A stretch of 64,000 nucleotides of DNA from Trogon surrucura. Its lineage: Eukaryota; Chordata; Aves; Trogoniformes; Trogonidae. Every line of letters begins with the position of its first letter. Positions within the stretch are counted from its first letter, which is position 1. Both the position numbers and the translations under genes were made by a program. The DNA lies in assembly GCA_020746105.1 (NCBI GenBank), contig CM036632.1, positions 5,456,001 to 5,520,000 on the forward strand, in the 5' to 3' direction. Positions 25,000 through 37,990 of this stretch are shown here, one piece after another. Under the pieces are notes generated by a model. That model had not been told where the DNA came from. It saw only the letters and a list, made by a program, of their open reading frames with translations, and made no database searches.

Positions 25000-27900
25000 A
25001 GTACTGTGTTTGGAATGAGGTTTTGTAGGGTGTTAACGGTTTATAGGTTGACCTGGCAATCATAATTCTGGGAAAACTTGGCAGTAAAATTTGAAATCAT
25101 TGCCCCTTCACATCTCCGTGCAAAATGTGCTTGTTGCTCTCCAGTCCATTAGCATGGTGAAGTAAAACTGGTGAAATAAAATCCAACAGGAGACAGGACA
25201 GTTGTATTTCAGGCCGTTAAGTTGCGCACTGATGTCTGGACAGTTTTGTCTCTACCAAATACATTTCAAGATAAATTCAGATGGGCTTTGGCTCAACTTT
25301 GCAGCGGTCTAAGCCGGAATAAAGAAGATGTGTGGTTGGAGATGAATTGATCTAAGGCGGGTTTAGCATGTTGGCAGAGTCATTTTGCTAATGGGTCCGT
25401 GATGCAGCGTGATGTTTCTAAATTTTCCCATGTCTCTGGTTCAAAGTGCATTTAAGAAGAAAAGAGACAAATGGTAGCTGAAGCTTTGTAGGCAACCTAG
25501 AAGTGTTTTCCCCCAGTGGAAGCCACGAAGGTCGTGTTGATACAAGCAGAAGGTTGTGTTGATACAAGTTCCTGACGTGGACAACCTCACGCAGCACCCG
25601 GGGTATGAAGGGGTGAGAGGATGTGGTGTGCGATACCCACAGAGGTGCAGCATAAATCAAAAAACCTGCCCTCATGCCAGCCGTGTTTTTCTCTTTATGA
25701 GACTAGAAAGGTTTAAACTGAAACTTTTCTCCCTAAAGAAGGCTCAGGTGGACCCCATGTGCCATCGGCAGGGTGTGGGAGGCTGCTCCTCCTCTCCCCT
25801 CTGCTCTGTCTTACTCTGGATTACTCTGCTACGTTACAGCTCAGAATCTCCTCCCGCAGCCCAAGAATTTATTCCTCTCTGGACACTTTCCCAGGTCTCC
25901 TCAGTACAATGGGCAAAGCAAAACCAAGTTACCAGCTCTTACTTTCTCAGGCCATATGTAACTAGTTGAGGGGTATTGATTTAGTTTTGATGCGATGTAG
26001 TTTATAAATATGCATTAGGATTTAGGGTGCTTTTTAATTCTCCTTGCATTGCTGACTCTTGTAGTCGAGGGGTTTTTTATATGCACAGCAAGCTGCTCCA
26101 TGACAGCGCTGTTCTCACTGCCTGGGACCTCTCTAGTGTTTGTTAATCCCAGGTCTGCAGAAACTTTTAATGTTCAAGGAATAAAAGGACCGAAAGTGAG
26201 ACCCTTTTGCATGGGGACCAAGGGAGCAGTCCAGCTCCTTGAGGAGCTGGATAAGGAAACCTAAGACCAAAAGGCAATCATCATCAGGTGTGGAGGAGGA
26301 AGGAGATGGAGGAGACCTTTTGCGTGCTCCTGGAGAAGGGGAAAAGAACTCTTTTCATCAGGCATCGTGCAACTTGGTTAAATAAAGTAACCTGATCAAA
26401 TGGTGAAAAGGGAGGGCAAATCAAACATTTGCCTGTTTGCCTTGAGGAACTGGAAGCGAATATATCCTCTGAATTGATACTTGAATGTTTTAGATACTCA
26501 AGTCTCTTACTTGAGAAAGAGCAGAGCAAACGAGAGAGTTCTGCATATTCAACGTAACTAAATGAAACTGCAGTGACTCTTTCTGATGAATAATGTAGGT
26601 AGCTACCTGGATAATTAAGAAAGATTTATTTTTTTTTTTTCTGAGATGTTGAAGCTCCCTGTTTGCTTTCTCACTTTTCTGTCTACCAAAGTATCCATTA
26701 CTAGAGAAATTTCCTCCTGGTACCTGGTTGGACGTTGAGGTGGTACAGGGGAAGATGAGCTCTCCCAAAGGGCAAGCTGTGCTAGAGAAAGAACATGTCG
26801 CTGAAAAGTGACTGTGACAAAAACAATAAAACTTGGCAATTCTTCTCTAGTTCTTCTTCCCCTCAGTGTATTGCAAGGACATGTTTTGTTTTCATCATTT
26901 TTATCTTCTGCTTGGCCAAAGCAGAAGGAGTGTGGGAGGCAATAACCTCTCGCCGTGAGAGGCTGCAGTGAGGCTTGTTTAACCTGGAACACGCTTGCTA
27001 TAAAAAGGTGCTGCCCAGCTGCTCGAGGAGACTCTCAGAGAAGAGTTCTCTGCATCTGTCACAGTTTCCATTTGAAGGGAAAGGGAACTTGCTCTTCGAG
27101 CGGAAGCAGTTCCAGCGCAAGGCACGGCATCTGTTAACGACGGCGCGTTGGCTCTGAGGTGCCGCCAAGACCGAGGGTGCACGCTCTTTCACAGAAAGGC
27201 AGCAGAGCTGGTCAGGGTTTCCTTTGTACCCTGCCAGATTGGAGTTACACGTGCAAGGACATAGAACAGTACTTTTGTATGCATTAAATTACAGGATCAA
27301 AACATCCCGGGGTATCTGAAGTTTCAGCATTGCTGTTAAGGCTGTTGTGGTTGACCTGAGCACCCAGCCTATGCAGTGTGTTTGCTGTACAAATGCACGA
27401 CACGACTGACAGCTCTTCCTGTCACTTACTTCTCAGGCTTGTATACGCTCAGCTGAACTTCGGTGCGTCCTGCCGTCAGCTCATGAAGGCAGTGGCTTAA
27501 TTTGTAATTATTCATCTTTCTTTTTATATAACATACTATCTAAAGAAAATGACCCGTAAGAGGCTTTGCTTTTTTTGCTAATGAGATATATTAACTGGAA
27601 AATCTAATTACATTGCAGTTTTACTTTCCTTTATAAAGTCTTGAAAGAGGGGCCTCTGTTGTCATATTCACTCTGACTCTTCCCTTCCTGCTTGCATACT
27701 GAAAGCGCAGCCGATTCGTGCTGCTTTTCTCCTCTGGAATCTCCCACTGAAATCCCATCTGAATTCATTCCAAAGTAGAGCTGTATCAGGAAATGCAGAA
27801 TTATGGAGGTGTTAAAGTGAGCTTTATAGAGCATGAGGGAAAGCTTTGAGGGGTTGAATATCTAGATTGGAGTAAATACTGTAAAAAAACCGGCACTTCA

Positions 27901-30900
27901 AGTATCTTCTGTCTTTCCGGTCTGTTTGTACAGTATGTGCATGTGCATGTTGCTGCAGAATAAGAAGACAGAGTAGCAAAGAAGTAGTTAATTTTTTTTA
28001 AAAACTGTGTGTACTTCTCTTAAGAAGCTGAGTTTGGTCTGGCGCTTCTCAAGAGTATTCTTAAGCAAAGTTACTTCATTTGCATGGGAAAGTTGATAAA
28101 ATGTTTTTTAAAATTCAGATCTATGAGAGACAGCGTTTCTCACCATGAAGTGAAGGCTTATCTCTGAAAAAGAGTTTTTATAACTTAAAGTTCTTTGGGG
28201 CTGTCTTCAGAACCTATGTGCTTTTTATTTTCAGTGTCTTTATCGGAGGTTTTTGAGCCATCACAGGTCTCCTCTGTATGCTGCTAGAGTATAAATAATA
28301 GCAACTTTTTATGGACTTTGTTCTCTGGAAGGACAGGAATCCTTGACTTGAAAACACTAGTGTAGGAACCCTGGAATTCAAATCTCTAGGTGGTAAAAAA
28401 CCATCCTAGAGCAGACTGTGATTTTCTTCCATTTCAGTAAAAGGAAGAGCAGCAATTGAAAAGGACAGTGAACATCTGAATGCATTTTTTTCTTCTAGAA
28501 TATCCCAACTCCGTGCCATTCCATGCCTTACTGTCCTGACTCTTAACCTTCTTGTCACGTTTGTTTGCGTCCCAGACCTCATCTGAATGCCTCACTCAAT
28601 GCAAATTATAGTCTTGCATCCTCCAGGGGATAATGCATTTGAAAGTGGGTATAGAGAAAAGATCTTTTTAAAACTGTACCTGAAGGGCTTCGGCACCACT
28701 GGTGAGACATTTTATTTTATTACTCGTATTGCAGCAGCGCTCGAAATGTGTTACGTGTTGTACCGAAAGATACGGTCTGGTGTTAGAGCAGGGTGAGTAG
28801 GGTGATTAGAGCTTTTTTGTCTGTGATACATCCTAACTCCAACCGCCTCTCTGTCTCATTGCTAATTTGCTGTAGATGCTGCGGTAAAAGAGGGCCGTAG
28901 GGAGGAATATCAATGACGACGTGTAGTGTGGCAGGTCATCTCAGGGAGGAAAAGGAAAAGCCCTGTAGAAGTCTTTGTGGGAAGAGCAGGTGATCCAGGT
29001 GTTGGAATGGGGAAGGTAAAGTGGAATTGCTCGTGCCATTGCCTGTGAGCGTAAGGGTCTGGTCTGTCGTGCTGTGGGAACTATAGAGAAGTTACGGTGG
29101 ATGAAGAGGCTCAACTCACACTGACACAGACTGTCTTCACCTTTGCTGTGTGGGAAATGACTGACACAGGTGCTCAGGAGACCATAGGAGAAGCATTTTG
29201 TCTGAATCAAGGTATACGGTCAAGAGGTCACATCACTGGGACAAGGAGAAGAAGTTTTGGGGAGGAAGCAGCTGGGGCTGGACTAAGAACTGGCTAAGAA
29301 AAAGGTGAAAAGGCTGCCCAAGTGAATTTCTGCTGCCAGAACCCAGGTTTCAGGGTTGTGCGTGCTACGGTTGTACACACAAAGCCGATGGAGAGAGAAA
29401 TGTGGGAAAGAAGGTCAGGAACTGGCATGAGACCTGGTGGGAACAACAGAGCCTTTGCCCAACATCCAGCACCTTTTGTTGGGTTTTTTTTTTGCTTTTT
29501 TTCCCCTAACTGTTTCTGATTTCGAGAATGCACATACTGGCAAAGCTATGGGGAACAGGTAGTGGTTGTTGCCTATTTGTTAGTTTGCTTTGTCTCATCT
29601 CTGCAATCCGTTTTTGTTAACACAGCTCCCATTCCAAGGGCTTTAACGATCCCGTGGTGTAGTTATCTTCCGTGACAGAGGGAGCTGGGGCTGGTGAGCG
29701 TGCTGTGCTTTGTGCGCTGGGTACAGAGGGAATTCTTTGGGATGAGGTTTACTTTGGGTTTCACTCTAATCACTTAACAAGCCTGAGCAAAGAAACAAAA
29801 AGAACAAACCCAAGAAACAGAATTTCCATTAAAATGGCATTTCCTGAGGTAGGATTAAGCTTTCTGAGACTGCCTTGTACCGAGTGCAGAAATGCCTCCT
29901 ATATCCTTTTGTAGAAGAGAGTTGAGTAATCAATTTTTTATTTTTTTTTAAAAAAGCTGTGAAAGTAAACATAAAATAAAGGTAGACCAGGAGAAACTGC
30001 TCACCTGTGTCACCAGACTGACTGTAGCTAATAAGCTACTGCAATAAGAGCTATAGTTGTTAGGGACCTTGCATGTGCCTTTCAGGTGATAAATTCCAAT
30101 TTTACCTTCTCACTGTTTGTTTTTTTTTGTTGTCCATCTTTGAATAAAATTTCCAATGGGTATTGATGCAGGACTAATAGCAGACAGTTCTTGATGTAAA
30201 TGCTGTACCGTTAACTGTAAGCTGAAGATAAATACATTCAAAGACAACTTCTAATGATTTGTGACTTCATTGTTTCATAACTCAGTAAAAAAAACAGGAT
30301 GCTTATTAGCTGCGTGCAAAGCCCATGTGCATGTGTGGCTATATTTATTCAAAAATACCACATTTTTGGAACAGAAAAGTAATAGCTCCAGAAACTTGAT
30401 GCCTTGGGAAAGGCGTGCATTTCTGTTGCAGCTTGAGCTGTGTAAAGGATCCGCGGTCAGGAGGCACTGGATCCCAAGATTAAGCTTTTAGGATGAAAGC
30501 AGCGTCACGCCTTCCCACAGTGCAAACATCAGAAACTTGGATTTTGCAAGAATTCAGTGAGAGACCAGCCAGGGGCTTTGGGTGACATTCTGTCACAAAC
30601 AAAGACAGGAGACAGTCATAAGTGGGACGGAGTAAGCAGTGACCCATGGTAGATCTGGACACTGAGGTCTATTTTAGAACCAATGGTATCAGACATTTTG
30701 CCCCACTTTGGTTCTTCACACAGTTGTTTCTTCACTCCCCCACCTCGGTGCTGCCTTCCCATGGGCTCAGCATCCCTTCGCGGCAGGGAGGTCGCTGCTG
30801 CCGTGGGAAGGTTGGGCAGAAGGTCCTGTTTGCTCACGGTCACCAGTCCCAGCTGTTGTTGGCCAAAGCCCCTGGGCATCCCCTGGCCTTTATCCCTGTG

Positions 30901-33900
30901 CGTCTCTCTGATTCCTGGGGTCTTCCTCTGCTTTCAGCATCTTTCCTCCAGCAAGGATTATCACCTTCTTCTTTGCAGGCCCTCTTCAGTCTGAGACCAC
31001 TTTTTGGGAATGGCTCTTTTCAGCAGCACTTTTCTTTCTGGAACCCCGAGGACCTGGTTTTCCCCATCTGAAGAGCCTAAATCGTTGATCAGCTTCCTAA
31101 GCGGTGGTTCTGACTCGTGTCTCTCTAACTTTGGAGGATTCAGGATGTGCCACTTTTTATTTTAGTCCAGGTCTTAGCAAAATTAACAACCAGGCTGTGC
31201 TTGCAGAGAGCAATTAGCATCTTCTGGTCGAAAGTTCAAAAGTTCAGCTGCAGACGTTCACCCCACGCGTATACCCAATTATCTGCCATGTGTTAGCGTT
31301 CACCATTTAAGCTACTTTTTTGCCTACAAGAGGTAGCAAGTGGAAGTAAGAGCATTCCCTGGCCAGTTGGATGCTTTTCAAACACTCCCCTTCCACCACC
31401 CCTCCAACTGATGCTTTGTGGTTTATATCTGTATTTAAGAAACTTTCCCATCTGTCTCCCGCAGATAGATGCAGTCTTTATTTCGGGTGTTCTTCCAAGG
31501 TAACTACTGACCCATTATTTCTTTAAAGCTGATACAATCTACTAAGCTCCTTAGATTGTTTCTATTTAAGTTCCCCCGTATTGAATAATGCATCCCAGTC
31601 CGGAAACCTGGGAGATTTCTCTCTTAAGAAGTCAGCGTGGAAACAAATTCCTTAGCTCAGAAAGCAGCCGTGTGTATTGCTCGTATTCGGGTGGCACTCA
31701 CTGCGCGCGAGTCGCACAAAGAAGAAATGGTCCTTCCCTTGAAGAGCTTCCAATCGTCAGCCTTTTCTCAGCAGGGGCAAGCACAATCTGTTGCATTGCA
31801 AGCGAGTAGCGATTAAGCTCAGCTGTCCATATGCTCCACCAGAATTTATTGTGCTGCTCAGAAATCACAGTCTTTTAAGCTTGATAGACATCAGCACTCT
31901 GGAAAAAAAAAAAGGGCACTTAAGTGCATGTCAGCATCATCTATGGGTTTTGACGACTTTGCTTTCAAATGCGTTAAACAGGAGGAGCCTATGAGGATGT
32001 GAAATCGTCTGAAAATCCTTGACGGTGCTTGCTGACATTGTATCCTGACAGTCATTGCCTCCTTGGGACGTGTGAACTTCTTTAATTTCATTAATGATGT
32101 TAGATAAACGTATTCACAACAGTTGAGACTATTCCCTTTGCTACCAGTTCTGCCTTCGGATTAGAAGTATCTGCAGTAGATGAATAGATCTTAAATGGAG
32201 CTGTTAAGCACTGAATGTTTCATCAAATGTAAAATAGTCCACATGGTCTTATTCTTACCTGTGGGTCTGTGAAAGTGAGTGGAGTAGAGAGAAAAGCTTT
32301 TATAGCTCCTGGAGAAAGACATCCCTGAATTGGGACTGTGCAGTTTTCAAACAACCAGGAGGAGAGATGCCAGAATAAGTTCATCCCTTTTCAAGGTGCT
32401 GTCACTGGCAGCTTTCATTGTTCTTTTAAACAACTCGTCTTCTAAAGGAAAAGTTTCTGTTTTTCAGAGATTAAAGCAGTCCTGTCTTCATTCATTGCTT
32501 CGTCACTTGACTGATTCTTCCCTAATGAGGAGATTACTTAGGAAGTTTTTGAGCTATAATTTCAGCATGTAGACCAACACACTGGCTGCTTGCCGATAAT
32601 AGTGTTTTAAAAAACGACACGTAGCATCAGCACAATTATCTCCTCAGGGTGGTTTTTTTCAAGCTGGGAGACGGGAGTGGGAAGGAAGGCAGCAGCATCT
32701 GACTACAGCTTACACCTCTGTCCTAGGTGGTGAATTGGCCCTGTTGCAAATTTCCTTTTCCATAGTCTTTTCTCAGAAGGTTTACTCATAGCCAGAGTCT
32801 TACTAAGGAGTTCTGCCATGTCCCGATGTATGCTTAGAACATATTGCATTAAGACAATATTTGTGTGTTGCATCTGCGGTGGCAGGCTGACACAGTGATG
32901 TGGGATCGGGACAGAAGTGGTGGGATGGTTCTTCTCAGTGGTCTATGTGAGAGCTTCCCTTATGCGTACCCTGGGGCATGTGTCTGGAAGGCTGAGGATA
33001 ATGCATCAGAACAACATTATTTCACAAACTGTACAACGTATTAACATGTGGAGTCAACAAATCATCTCTGTAAAATGTCCGGTGCCCTTCTGAGAGCACA
33101 AAAATGGCTTTGCTGCCTGAAGCACCAAATCAGCTAGCTAGCATCTGGCTTTCCAGGAATGAGTAATTCACTGTACTAATAAGTGTCAGCCAGACTTGGT
33201 TGCAATCAATCAAGGTATTTATTGCTTCCTCCTAAATTGAAGCTCTGTGTATGTTTTTCTGACAAATCTGAATTACTGGCTCAACGTTATTCCTTGAAAG
33301 AAGAATCAATGAACACCAGCAGTTCTCTCTAGTTCAAGTTCTTTACTCTTCAGCTTCTCTGCAATTTCCAGGTTTTGAAGTATTGGGAAAAATAGGGGTG
33401 CAGAGGGGGTGCTGCTGAGAAATTGGCAGTAGTGTGTCATCTTCGCTCTCTAAGACACTGACCACAATGTGCTGATGAGCAGAATGACCTACTATTGAGC
33501 GAGCCAGGGACAGGGTGGATTTCCAACAAAGGGACTCTCTATAGGTCGTGTATTGATTGCATCCTCTGATCATCTCCTCTTTCTATATAGAGGCAGCATG
33601 AGCTTAAGTGGATTTGGTAAATTCTCACGTTCAGGCTAAGTTTCCAAACCTGACGCACACTTTTCCAGCTTTTGGAGAAACCGGGGATACATTACCATTT
33701 GTTGCAAGATGCTTTTGAAGTCTGTTAAGCAATACCTCCCTGCATGTGTTGGTTCAGCACAGAAGCAGCATCTGGAGCTGCTCCTCAGTAGTTGCTCCTG
33801 TTCAAAGAGCGTGGCCATCTCTTCTGTGCCACGCCTTTCCGATGCCAGTGTCTGGCATTCAAATTGCCAGTTCAAACTGGCGTTCAAATGCCAATGTTTG

Positions 33901-36477
33901 GTCTTCCTCATCAGCCATCATAGATTAGAAATTATTTTCTAAATGGGCAAATATGTTTTAGGCTGCCGCTCCCGGCACCCGACACACCATTTCTCAGGCT
34001 TCCGTTGCAGAGCTGAAAGGACAAAATTCTGATCAGCAAGACTAATTTATTGGAGGGGGAAGAACAGTTGATAGAGAAAACCACCCGTTTACATTTTCCA
34101 GAGCCAAAAGGATTCCAGGAGGAGGATGTTTGCTTTCTTCAGTCCCTGGTTTCTTACTAGCATTAGAGTTTCATTTCCTTCAAATGCTAGTGAGATTTTA
34201 ATGCTGCTTTGCTGTCTGTTATATTTAGCAGTTTCCAGCCATGACTTCCTAGAGCCAACCAAAGTCACTCCCAGCCTTCAGAAATTTGGCAACAACACTG
34301 CAAATGACTGAAGTTGCGATCCTGTTTTGGCTGTCAGGTATTACAGATACATGGGTCTCATCCCGTTCATCACAAATTGGCTCTGGCTTGCACCGTTTCC
34401 ATGGAAGACTTCCCGCGTTTGTTTGAGGATGTCAGTAAATTTCCCAAGGACTTAAGTAACGCTCTGCTTGGCGTGAGTGTGTAAGGTGACCGTACGGTCT
34501 GGTGGTGAGGAGGGTCATCTCTGAAGACATGTTTTCATTTCTGTTACGGTGCTACTAAGGAGTCTCAAACTGGAGCCTGCATCTTCTCATATCTCTGCTC
34601 CCCTTGCAAACACCGTGTTCAGGCTTTGTTGTTTTTTGGGGCTTCAAGTGGTGGTTTCTTGTGGGATTTCTACAGGACCTAGCACACTGGGATCCCTGTC
34701 TCACTTGGTTTCTTTTAGGCATTACTATAATATAAACCAGCAGCACTAATATTTTAGCTGTAGGGAGAAATGTACTGGTTTGATGTGCGCTGTGCAGAAT
34801 AAAGAGAAAGCTACTGCCCCTAGCCCAGAACTGTGAGTAGCATAGCAAATATGTTAGTGATCTCCCAGAAATGTTAAATGAGATGGATTCTGCCACAGCC
34901 TTTGTATCACAGTGAGTTTTTATGAGATTTGCCTGTCTCGGTGTAGCTTCAGACTGATGTGCTCAGGAGTGGTGACCCCCGAAAATAAGGCTGAGTCTTG
35001 GTGTTGAGTTTTAGACCATGATTTTTCAAGGGGGCATGTTATAAAAGGAGAGGATAAATGGGCAGAAAGAGCTATAAGAGCCAAAGCACTGCAGCTGCAC
35101 GGCAGAGCTTTGTAGAGAGGCATTTTTTATAAGAGTAAATAACATGCAAAATCAAAGACTAGTGCTGTGCGGATTCAGGCGGTCGCGGCAGGCAGGGAGC
35201 AACAGTCTCCAAGTTTGGGTGACTTTCCTCCACGCTGAGATCCTTCTGCTCTCTCATGCTTTTGAGTGAGCGCCTGCAGCAGTGGTGCAGTATGAAAGCA
35301 CCGGCGATCTCTGCACGGTGGTGGCAGCCGGGGCGAGGAGACCTGATCTCTGCCCAACCTTGGTGCTGCAACCGCACAGGGAGACGGGGCCTGAGCCGCC
35401 CTTTGCAGCTTGTCAGGAGGGAGAAGGGGGCTCTACAGCTCTGATTTTAAAAGCATCCATCTGCCAGCCACTGTAAACCCCATTGCAGACTTCGGGGCAA
35501 ACAGGATAGTGCCCTGAACTGTCTGGAAGAGTCCTGAGACGCAAATGGCACGAGAAGTTAGATAGCAGGGTGCGCAAGCAGGTTAGTAAATGCTGGTGTA
35601 TTGCTGGGAAGAATATATCTAATGAACTGGAGTTACAGGTGTCTTTATACTCCCTCTGTTCAATATTTCTGCTGAGGTGCTGCACAAGTCCTTCATTTCT
35701 TTCCTAAGGCTATCAGTCTCTTGGTCCTGGCCTGTCAGGTCTCAGTATGTCTGTTGAGATGGGGTCACGAAGCCCCCAGGTTAAAGGGTTAAACTGATTT
35801 CTCATGAAGAGCATTGGTTGCTCAGAGTACAGGTATGAGGAACAACCATACCGCCTTTATTTTTGGTCTAGAAAACACAGCAGTGAGAGCATCTGTTGTC
35901 TTCCAGGTACGTTGATGCTTTCCACGCCAGTCGCACTGTAATTCAAGGTTTCTAGTTGTGCAGTTTTAAAGTACATTTGCAGTGGTAGATTCAAGAAGGT
36001 GTTAACCTTTTGTTTGCCAGCACATGGACTCCAAGCTCTTGACCGAAAGTGGTTTTGACGGTCACTCCACGTCTTCTCCCAACTCTAAATTGTGCTTCCC
36101 CTTTGCCTGCATATCTGCTGGCACCCTGCCAGCCTCAACTTTGGCTGCTTCTCCTCTGCAATGGGGCCCATCTGCCTGGCGTGGCTCTGGGAGCCAGCTG
36201 GCAGAGGGGCAGCCAGAGCCAGCCTTGGGGACCGCCGGGGCGCCGCCAGCCCCACGGTACCTGCGCAGCACCGGCTACGCCGCTGGACCCCGACGCTGCT
36301 CACGGGCACCTGCGTCTCCGCGGGTGAGCACACCTCTTCCAGCTGCCTTCTGCCCAGCTCGTGTCTAGAAAGTGAGATTTTAAAGGAGGATTTTCAGTAT
36401 GGTTTCTGCAAGACGGTACTGGAACAGCTCTGAGATGTATCGAGTGGCACATGTGAATGTAAAAAGTGTCCAGCTGG
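25000..36477 (+). other. MAD1L1: Large MAD1L1 intron, distal part
   Basis: This is mostly unique intron sequence with no recognised exon, RNA gene or young transposon. A short duplicated phrase (gtgttgatacaag) occurs twice near 25533-25567. GC content rises near 35290-35400 and 36230-36325. Open frames overlap on both strands and have no identifiable domains. Confidence 0.75.
36228..36330. other. CpG-dense patch within the intron
   Basis: About fifteen CpG dinucleotides fall in roughly 92 bp (36232-36323), far above the surrounding intron, where CpG is scarce. It ends in cgg|gtgagc, a good splice-donor consensus with GT at 36324-36325. It lies about 1.5 kb upstream of the exon with the MAD2-interaction motif. 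It could be a small promoter or first exon of an alternative or non-coding transcript, or a gene-conversion-driven GC patch. I saw no TATA element or conserved protein, and it is shorter than a classical CpG island. Confidence 0.4.
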
Positions 36478-36740
36478 CCCTTACTCATGATCCATCCAGC
36501 CCAGAAGAGCATCTCTGACTGCAGTGTAGGAAGATGCTCTTTTGGGAGAGCCCACAAACTTGGCCACGCTCTGCAGCACAATCCCAGCAGCCGGAGGTGC
36601 TGGAGGATGTGCCTCTGCCCTCCCCTGGCAGGGTCCAGTTATGGAGATGTTGTCCATGAATTCGTCAAACCCATTTTTGAACCAGTGCTGCCTCTGCTGC
36701 CAGGCTCTGGGGCGGCTGGGTTTCAGCAGTTTGCTCCTCG
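36478..36740 (-). mobile_element. Second ancient CR1-type LINE fragment, antisense to MAD1L1
   Basis: Read on the + strand, the order atccatccagcccag (about 36489), agagcccacaaac (about 36547), gttgtccatgaattcgtc (about 36650) and aacccatttttgaacc (about 36667) matches the reverse complement of the 3' part of old amniote CR1 elements. The right end is uncertain because similarity fades. It explains open frames of 117-159 codons here on both strands, which I therefore do not call genes. Confidence 0.65.
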
Positions 36741-36927
36741 CTGTGGGCAGAGGTCCTTTACAGTATGTGGATGGAGTATTTTCAATACAAGATATTTCAG
36801 AATGGGATCTTCTGGAGTCTCTTACCAGAAACAACCAGCAACTCAGGATGAAGTTGCTCAGTCTTTGCTCTGGTTTGCATGCAAAAAAACCTCACATAAA
36901 ATTCTAGCAAGTCTTAATGGAAATGAA

Positions 36928-37010
36928 ATGATGAAATTGGGATAATACCTACCTCATGCTGCTCTTGAGGGTTAATTAATGTTTACAAAATCACTTCAGG
37001 TCCTGAGATT
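36928..37010 (+). repeat. Ancient amniote interspersed repeat, MIR/L2/L3-like end
   Basis: The segment gggataatacctacctca followed by gagggttaattaatgttta is typical of the 3' end of old, widely shared vertebrate retroposons. Related, reverse-oriented copies occur near 50860 and 53340 and a same-oriented copy near 57705. The exact family cannot be fixed by eye. Confidence 0.5.
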
Positions 37011-37782
37011 TAATTGAAGGAAAAATATTACCATATAAAATGCCTTTTTATGCAGTGTTGCTATAGGGTTTCAGCTGGGCAGAGTGCCGTGGAAGCCAGT
37101 ATTAGCACATGCTTTACTATTTTTATGGTCGTGAGGCTTCCTGTAGTTTATATGAAAATTGTCTCTCTGAAATCATAAATGTAACATCAGTGTTTTCCTC
37201 TCACTTCGAAAGAATATTAATTTGCTATCTTAGGACTTGATTGACTATTTAAACTGCTATAAATACAATTCACCTCTGAGAAAAAAAGTATAAAATGAAA
37301 TATCGGTTCAATTGCTTGGGACAAGCTGGTACAACTTGCTATTGACTCCACCATTGGAGTCATATGGAGGTTGCTGGCTCATATGAGTAATAAATTAGGC
37401 TAGAACTGGGTGTCCTGCTTTAAAAGTCTAAGTGTGTATCTGTGTGTTCATTATAATCTCCTGCTATCAAGAGGTTTAAAATACAGCTATAAAACTTCAT
37501 TTCTAGAGTTAAATATAACTGTGGAGGTGTCAGCCAGGGAGCAACCTCTGCTGATTGGGCTGGGTTTTTTGGGGGGGGGGTTGTTCTGGGTGGATTTTTT
37601 TGAAAGAGAGTACTGGATTTGCCTGGCTTCAGGCAAATGTTTGAATAAAACATTATCACTGCATAAATGTCCCTTTTCCTGCTGTTACATTCTTCACACA
37701 AAGGGTGGTTACAGGTTGGGTGGACTTGGAGGTTGGATCAGTTCCCCAACCTCTGTCTGCTTTTGTTGTTTCTGCCACACAG
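37011..37782 (+). other. MAD1L1: End of the large MAD1L1 intron
   Basis: This AT-rich sequence contains a run of ten G at 37571-37580 flanked by T, then the acceptor of the exon with the MAD2-interaction motif: a pyrimidine-rich tract (ctgcttttgttgtttctgcc) and cacacag ending at 37782. Nothing else is recognised. Confidence 0.8.
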
Positions 37783-37990
37783 GGCGACTACGACCCCAGC
37801 AGGACCAAAGTTCTACATTTCAGCATGAACCCAGCGAACTTGGCCAAGCAGCAGCGCAAGGAGGAGCAGCAGCAGCTTCAGGAGGAGTGTGAAAGGCTGA
37901 GGGAGATGGTGAGGGTGCTCGAAGGAGGCGGCTCCATCCCTGGGAATCTGGAAGGAATTGGGAGTTTTCAATCACCACAAGAAGTTGCAG
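37783..37990 (+). CDS. MAD1L1: MAD1L1 internal exon with the MAD2-interaction motif
   Basis: This 208 bp exon encodes 69 residues plus one base of the next codon. It starts GDYDPSRTK. The MAD2-interaction motif follows: K-V-L at 37807-37815, then HFSMNP. In human MAD1 this K and L (K541, L543) are the residues whose mutation abolishes MAD2 binding; both are kept. The next stretch, rich in K, E and Q from about residue 22 to 48, is the helix after the motif, followed by a G-rich linker (GGGSIPGN) and QEVA, where the C-terminal RWD-like domain begins. Compared with human from memory, differences are modest: F for M after H, M for L before N-P, and one residue shorter in the linker. The acceptor AG is at 37781-37782 and the donor gcag|gtaggc at 37991. 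Phase 1 exit with a G fits the glutamate expected next. Entry in phase 0 joins cleanly to the exon at 4611. Confidence 0.96.
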
